Part shown: piece by piece, positions 57,296 to 60,613 of the stretch
Layout: every line of letters begins with the position of its first letter
How positions within the stretch are numbered: the first letter of the stretch is position 1
Source: Myxococcota bacterium
GTDB taxonomy: Bacteria; Myxococcota_A; Polyangia; JAAYKL01
Assembly: GCA_030065855.1 (NCBI GenBank)
Contig: JASJCT010000027.1
Location: 1 to 60,613, forward strand
Reading direction: 5' to 3'
DNA: 60,613 nucleotides
Notes under the pieces: generated by a model
The model's input: only the letters and a program-made list of their open reading frames with translations
Database searches by the model: none
What the model was told of the DNA's origin: nothing
Position numbers and translations under genes: made by a program

Positions 57296-58468
57296 ATGGC
57301 ACGTGGATTGAGCTTGAGTGGTGAGCGGTTTGCCGCGGTATATCGCATTGTCGGAAGTCAACACGAGGCAGCGGCCAGGGCCGAGGATATCTGTGTGGAG
57401 CAGACCGTAGAGTATCCCCAGGACTTGATCGACCGATCCGATATCCGGACACAAATCTTTGGCCGGGTGAGCGCATTGCAGCAGATCGATGCCCAGGTTT
57501 GGGAGGCGACCATTGAGTTTCCAGTGGAGGTGGCTGGTGGCGAGCTCACCCAGCTGCTCAACGTCTTGTTCGGAAACATCAGCTTGAAACCCGGGATCAG
57601 GCTTTCCCGGTGCTCCCTGCCCCAGGGGCTGACCAGCAGCTTCAAAGGACCGCGATTCGGCACAAAAGGTCTGCGAGAGCTGTTGGGCATCCCCCACAGA
57701 CCCATCCTCTGCTCTGCCCTCAAGCCGATGGGGTTGTCAGCCCAAGAGCTGGCTGAGCTCTCCTATTGCTTTGCCAAAGGCGGGATCGATCTTATCAAGG
57801 ACGACCACGGCATTGCGGACCAATCTTTTTGCAGGTTTGACGAGCGGGTGACCCTTTGCGCCGCTGCAGTGCAAAAGGCCAACCAGGAGACCGGCTACCG
57901 TTGTCGTTACCTGCCCAACGTATCAGCGCCTGCTGATTTGTTTTTCAAGCGGGTTCGCACGGCAAAGCAGGCCGGCGCCGGAGGGCTGCTGATCGCTCCT
58001 GGGCTAGTGGGCTTCGACACCATGCGCCAGGTGGCTGATGACGATGAGATAGACCTACCCATCTTGAGCCACCCGGCATTGCTCGGAAGCTTCACGATCA
58101 GTGCAACCAGCGGCATCTCCCACGGCCCTCTTTATGGCTTGCTCAATCGGCTGGCCGGAGCAGACGGGGTGATCTTTCCCAGCTTTGGCGGACGCTTTAC
58201 CTTTTCCAAGGCAGATTGCCGGGATATTGTGCTGCACGCGGCAGCTGAGTTGGGTGACCTAGCACCGATTTTTCCAGTGCCCGCAGGCGGTATGACCCTG
58301 AACAAGGTGCCCGGTCTCCTTCAATTTTACGGCCAGGACGTGATACTGCTCATCGGCGGCGACCTGCACCGCCACAGTGCCGATCTGGTCGAGAGCTGTC
58401 GCCAATTCAGGCAGCTGGTCGAGGCGCCTGTGACCGCATCGCCGACATCCAACAGATCTACGGGGTAG
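57296..58468 (+). CDS. RuBisCO-like protein (form IV), apparently frameshifted near its C-terminus
   Basis: A 390-residue RuBisCO large-subunit-like protein, start ATG 57296. Lys143 in CSALKPMGLS corresponds to RuBisCO Lys175, and Lys168 in GGIDLIKDDHG to the carbamylated lysine 201; Asp170 is kept, and His171 replaces Glu204. Loop 6 is short and its Lys334 is absent, so it is not a carboxylase. The family has enolase, isomerase and decarboxylase members, including the 3-oxo-isoapionate-4-phosphate decarboxylase of apiose breakdown, which also uses split transketolases. After Glu376 (58421) the frame reads PVTASPTSNRSTG then stops; the other frame (58426-58512) reads ACDRIADIQQIYGVDLDAS... 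and stops in a perfect ATGA overlap with the next gene. So the natural protein is probably about 405 residues. See findings. Confidence 0.85.
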   Translation: MARGLSLSGERFAAVYRIVGSQHEAAARAEDICVEQTVEYPQDLIDRSDIRTQIFGRVSALQQIDAQVWEATIEFPVEVAGGELTQLLNVLFGNISLKPGIRLSRCSLPQGLTSSFKGPRFGTKGLRELLGIPHRPILCSALKPMGLSAQELAELSYCFAKGGIDLIKDDHGIADQSFCRFDERVTLCAAAVQKANQETGYRCRYLPNVSAPADLFFKRVRTAKQAGAGGLLIAPGLVGFDTMRQVADDDEIDLPILSHPALLGSFTISATSGISHGPLYGLLNRLAGADGVIFPSFGGRFTFSKADCRDIVLHAAAELGDLAPIFPVPAGGMTLNKVPGLLQFYGQDVILLIGGDLHRHSADLVESCRQFRQLVEAPVTASPTSNRSTG

Positions 58469-58508
58469 ACTTGGATGCCAGTGCGAGCCACATGACGGAG
58501 ATGCTTTC

Positions 58509-58982
58509 ATGAAAAACAATCGCCGGGAAAAACGCCACTATCGCCAGCACCTTTGCGCATCTGCGACAGAGGTTTTTCCACTGATTTGCCCGGTGGAAGA
58601 GGCAAAATGGCTCGATGGGTTTACCTATCAGATGATCTACTCTGACTCGGGTGTGGCTGAACAGGGCTGCGTGTTTATGACATCAAACCCAGATGAGCCA
58701 GACACTATCTGGACCATCACCCGTCACGATATCAAAGAAAAAGTGGTGGTATTTTTAAGGGTTACCCCCCAGTGGTTGGTGACCGAAATTGAAGTGCACC
58801 TGACTGATATGGCCGATGGCCAGTGCAGCGCTGATATCACCTATACCTACACCGCTCTCGGGCCGCTTGGGGACGCTGCACTCGATGCCCGTCACAGCCA
58901 AAAAAATTTCGAGCAAATGGCAAAACACTGGGAATCCTCCCTGAATCGCTATCTGAGCGGTAAACAGACAGCTCGTTGCTAG
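58509..58982 (+). CDS. SRPBCC-fold (polyketide cyclase/Bet v1-like) protein
   Basis: A 157-residue protein. HYRQHLCASATEVFPLICPVEEAKWLDGFTYQMIYSDSG, then alternating strands, and a long C-terminal helix LGDAALDARHSQKNFEQMAKHWESSLNRYL fit the SRPBCC fold, which binds hydrophobic ligands. Its ATG at 58509 overlaps the end of the repaired RuBisCO-like frame by four bases. It is the last gene of the operon, followed by a hairpin. Its ligand is unknown. Confidence 0.72.
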   Translation: MKNNRREKRHYRQHLCASATEVFPLICPVEEAKWLDGFTYQMIYSDSGVAEQGCVFMTSNPDEPDTIWTITRHDIKEKVVVFLRVTPQWLVTEIEVHLTDMADGQCSADITYTYTALGPLGDAALDARHSQKNFEQMAKHWESSLNRYLSGKQTARC

Positions 58983-59003
58983 CGCAGTGCTTCGCCTAAT
59001 AGA

Positions 59004-59030
59004 GAGGGCTGACCTGGAAGTTCAGCCCTC
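59004..59030 (+). terminator. Hairpin terminator of the transketolase/RuBisCO-like operon
   Basis: GAGGGCTGA (59004-59012) pairs with TCAGCCCTC (59022-59030), a 9-bp perfect stem with a 9-base loop, 22 bases after the SRPBCC stop. There is no T-run, so it may be a processing or attenuating structure rather than a strict Rho-independent terminator. Confidence 0.6.
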
Positions 59031-59098
59031 GTCCTACTAATAAATTAAATAATATCAAAGTTTTGACAAATTTAAAATTCAAGTTTAAATTTGTCAGA

Positions 59099-60295
59099 GT
59101 GTATATTCATCGACATATCAGACATGTTTTTGAACAGGTATTATCACAATTTCCAGCAGTTCTACTCACCGGCCCTAGACAATCAGGCAAAACCACCTTC
59201 TTAAAAGAGGAGTTTTCTAGCATTGGACAATATAGTTCATTAGACGATCCATTGGATCGTACATTCGCCATTGACGATCCCAATGGGTTCCTAGACCGGT
59301 TCTCGGATGGGCCAGTCATCTTGGATGAAATCCAACACGTGCCACAGTTGCTGAACCACATCAAGATGCGGGTAGAAAGCGATCGATCCCGATCTGGTGC
59401 ATGGATCCTCACTGGCTCACAACACTTCGAACTAATGAAAGGTGTGACTGAATCATTGGCCGGACGCATCGCGCTATTAGAGCTTCTACCGTTCAGCTAC
59501 GAGGAACTCAGCACACATCTCAAACCGCAGCTAGCATCAACTGGCTGGAACGGTTGGTACCCTGACCCCTGTCTGCATCCCCCAATGCGCGACATGTGGA
59601 TTCGTTCCTATATGCGCACCTATGTTGAACGGGATGTTCGACAGTTGATGGTTATCAAGGATTTGAGGCAATTCGAGTCTTTTCTCGGTTATCTGGCAGC
59701 CAACCATGGCCAGACGTTTAACGCGTCGACGATTGGCAGAAAGACAGGTACGTCATCACCGTCCGTAAAATCCTGGCTCGGAATACTCGAGGCGTCGTAT
59801 GTCGTATACTTATTGCGCCCATACTTTGAAAACTTCGGCAAAAGAGTCATTAAAACACCCAAAATGTACTTCCTCGATCCCCTGTTTGCGGCATACCTCA
59901 CGCGACAGCCCAGTGCCGAGGCTCTCATAGCCGGAGCAATGGGCGGCGTGTTTTTCGAAGGGCTGATCGTTTGCGAAGCCGTGAAAATGTTTGCATCACG
60001 CGGCATGGATCCGGACCTATACTACTGGCGCTCGCACGATGGATTGGAACTGGATCTGATCATCCGCCTTGGCGAGCGTTTACTACCTATTGAGATAAAG
60101 CTCACCGCAACGCCCAGGGCCAAGCACATTGAGCCTCTCAAGACCTTTATGAACCTAGCCGGAAACAAGACAACCGATGTAGGCGCCCTGGTTTGTCGCG
60201 TTGATCGGCCCCGGCAGGTAGCAGCAGGCATAACCGCAATCCCATGGAATGGATTTTCTCGTTGGCTCGCCGATAAGATTGACCTACTCGCGTAA
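59099..60295 (+). CDS. AAA_14/DUF4143 family ATPase
   Basis: A 398-residue protein, start probably GTG 59099 (YIHRHIRHVFEQ... resembles family starts); TTG 59063 is possible. Walker A LLTGPRQSGKTTFL, Walker B VILDEIQHVPQLL, sensor region ILTGSQHFELMKGVTESLAGR, and DUF4143 with WIRSYMRTYVERDVRQL, FFEGLIVCEAVKMF and YYWRSHDGLELDLII...LLPIEIK, where E-x-D...E-x-K resembles PD-(D/E)xK nucleases. The family is common in accessory DNA, often without known function. Compare the gene at 30654-31838. Confidence 0.88.
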   Translation: MYIHRHIRHVFEQVLSQFPAVLLTGPRQSGKTTFLKEEFSSIGQYSSLDDPLDRTFAIDDPNGFLDRFSDGPVILDEIQHVPQLLNHIKMRVESDRSRSGAWILTGSQHFELMKGVTESLAGRIALLELLPFSYEELSTHLKPQLASTGWNGWYPDPCLHPPMRDMWIRSYMRTYVERDVRQLMVIKDLRQFESFLGYLAANHGQTFNASTIGRKTGTSSPSVKSWLGILEASYVVYLLRPYFENFGKRVIKTPKMYFLDPLFAAYLTRQPSAEALIAGAMGGVFFEGLIVCEAVKMFASRGMDPDLYYWRSHDGLELDLIIRLGERLLPIEIKLTATPRAKHIEPLKTFMNLAGNKTTDVGALVCRVDRPRQVAAGITAIPWNGFSRWLADKIDLLA

Positions 60296-60613
60296 CATAC
60301 GACAGGTTCATAGCGTTAAGAGTCTATCTCAGTAGGCAGTCTTTCCTTTTACCGATGGAGACGTAGAATCAACCGTTCTAGATTTTTGGCATTTTCGTAT
60401 TGATTCAAAAAGAGGCTGGCTTCTGATTCACTCTGGTCCACCGGCTTTTTCGGGACCTCGGGACCCCCGGGACCCCCAGAAGAATCATTCCCAATACCAC
60501 TTATCTCGTTACTCGACGGTGTACGCAGAGACAATTTCTGCTCAAACCCACTAAACGCAACACCAATATCTTCATCTATTGTCTTGCGCTGGCCGCTAAG
60601 AAATCAGGCGTCC
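60296..60613. other. Right-edge region without a certain gene
   Basis: No gene is certain here. The minus strand holds an open frame from 60603 to 60349 (from TTG 60534: SLRTPSSNEISGIGN, SSGGPGGPEVPKKP, LNQYENAKNLERLILRLHR) whose end is helical and charged. An in-frame TGA (60606-60604) stands upstream and no good start is seen, so it may be a fragment, a small gene with a rare start, or noise. Confidence 0.35.
60349..60534 (-). CDS. Doubtful small open frame
   Basis: A 61-residue product from TTG 60534 with a Gly/Pro-rich middle (GGPGGPEVPKKP) and a charged C-terminal helix. No family is recognised. It is offered as a possibility because the content has protein-like composition; the start and reality are uncertain. 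Confidence 0.25.
   Translation of the reverse strand: MSLRTPSSNEISGIGNDSSGGPGGPEVPKKPVDQSESEASLFLNQYENAKNLERLILRLHR

Noticed and set aside
1..60613. CRISPR arrays, tRNA or rRNA genes, prophage or IS transposases
   Set aside because: No direct-repeat/spacer array, cloverleaf, rRNA or transposase motif was seen in any intergenic stretch. Covariance or HMM searches would be needed for certainty.

Overview
The window looks like a chromosomal segment of a Gram-negative, deltaproteobacterium-like organism, possibly Myxococcota or a related uncultured group (inference). The signs are many lipoproteins with N-terminal lipoboxes, Asp/Ser/Thr-dipeptide linkers, a Beta_propel-type lipoprotein, a large Ser/Thr kinase with HDOD and GAF-like parts, a PP2C phosphatase fused to a cyclic-nucleotide-binding domain, and a Tad (Flp) pilus system split over two loci. 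No rRNA or tRNA gene was recognised. Genes are dense, with many ATGA, GTGA, TGATG and TAATG overlaps inside operons.

Layout. 0-6 kb: hairpin repeat, glutaredoxin lipoprotein, PP2C-cNMP protein, HAD phosphatase, GGDEF cyclase, patatin-like lipase. 6-14 kb: HTH/pseudo-receiver regulator, RlmK-like methyltransferase, YugP-like protease, a four-gene operon (PTS-IIA-like, P-II-like, two cation/proton antiporters), a FliA/WhiG-like sigma factor, a PDZ-like lipoprotein and tmk. 14-17.4 kb: tadC, tadB and tadA, with an FHA domain fused to TadA. 17.6-25.4 kb: lipoprotein, ParDE module, the kinase-HDOD-GAF protein, DinG-type helicase, HD-domain protein. 25.5-30 kb: three secreted lipoproteins. One of them has a thioredoxin-like domain interrupted by a single in-frame TGA at the redox-active position, followed by a SECIS-like hairpin. 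30-33.3 kb: accessory genes (AAA_14/DUF4143 ATPase bracketed by a direct repeat, FitAB/VapBC pair, second HTH/pseudo-receiver protein). 33.5-38.2 kb: PPIase, mtnP, PfkB kinase, menB, rsfS, rlmH. 38.2-43.8 kb: the second Tad locus (cpaB, TadE/TadG-like proteins, prepilin peptidase, Flp pilin and a short extra pilin-like gene). 44-51.5 kb: unknown protein, cysC, kbl, class IV aminotransferase, TonB-like C-terminal-domain protein, DsbD with an extra thioredoxin domain. 51.6-53.1 kb: Fic-family protein preceded by a 32-bp tandem repeat. 53.2-59 kb: EF-G-like GTPase, split transketolase, RuBisCO-like protein (apparently frameshifted at its C-terminus) and an SRPBCC protein in one tightly packed operon. 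59-60.6 kb: second AAA_14/DUF4143 ATPase and an unclear open frame at the edge.

The strongest points for follow-up are: the candidate selenoprotein (29061-29957); the split transketolase / RuBisCO-like operon with its frameshift (55319-58982); the antiporter pair with two putative regulatory subunits (8628-11980); and a possible phospho-threonine signalling layer around Tad pili (FHA-TadA, Ser/Thr kinase, PP2C). All functional assignments come from reading the sequence and from family knowledge; no database search was run.
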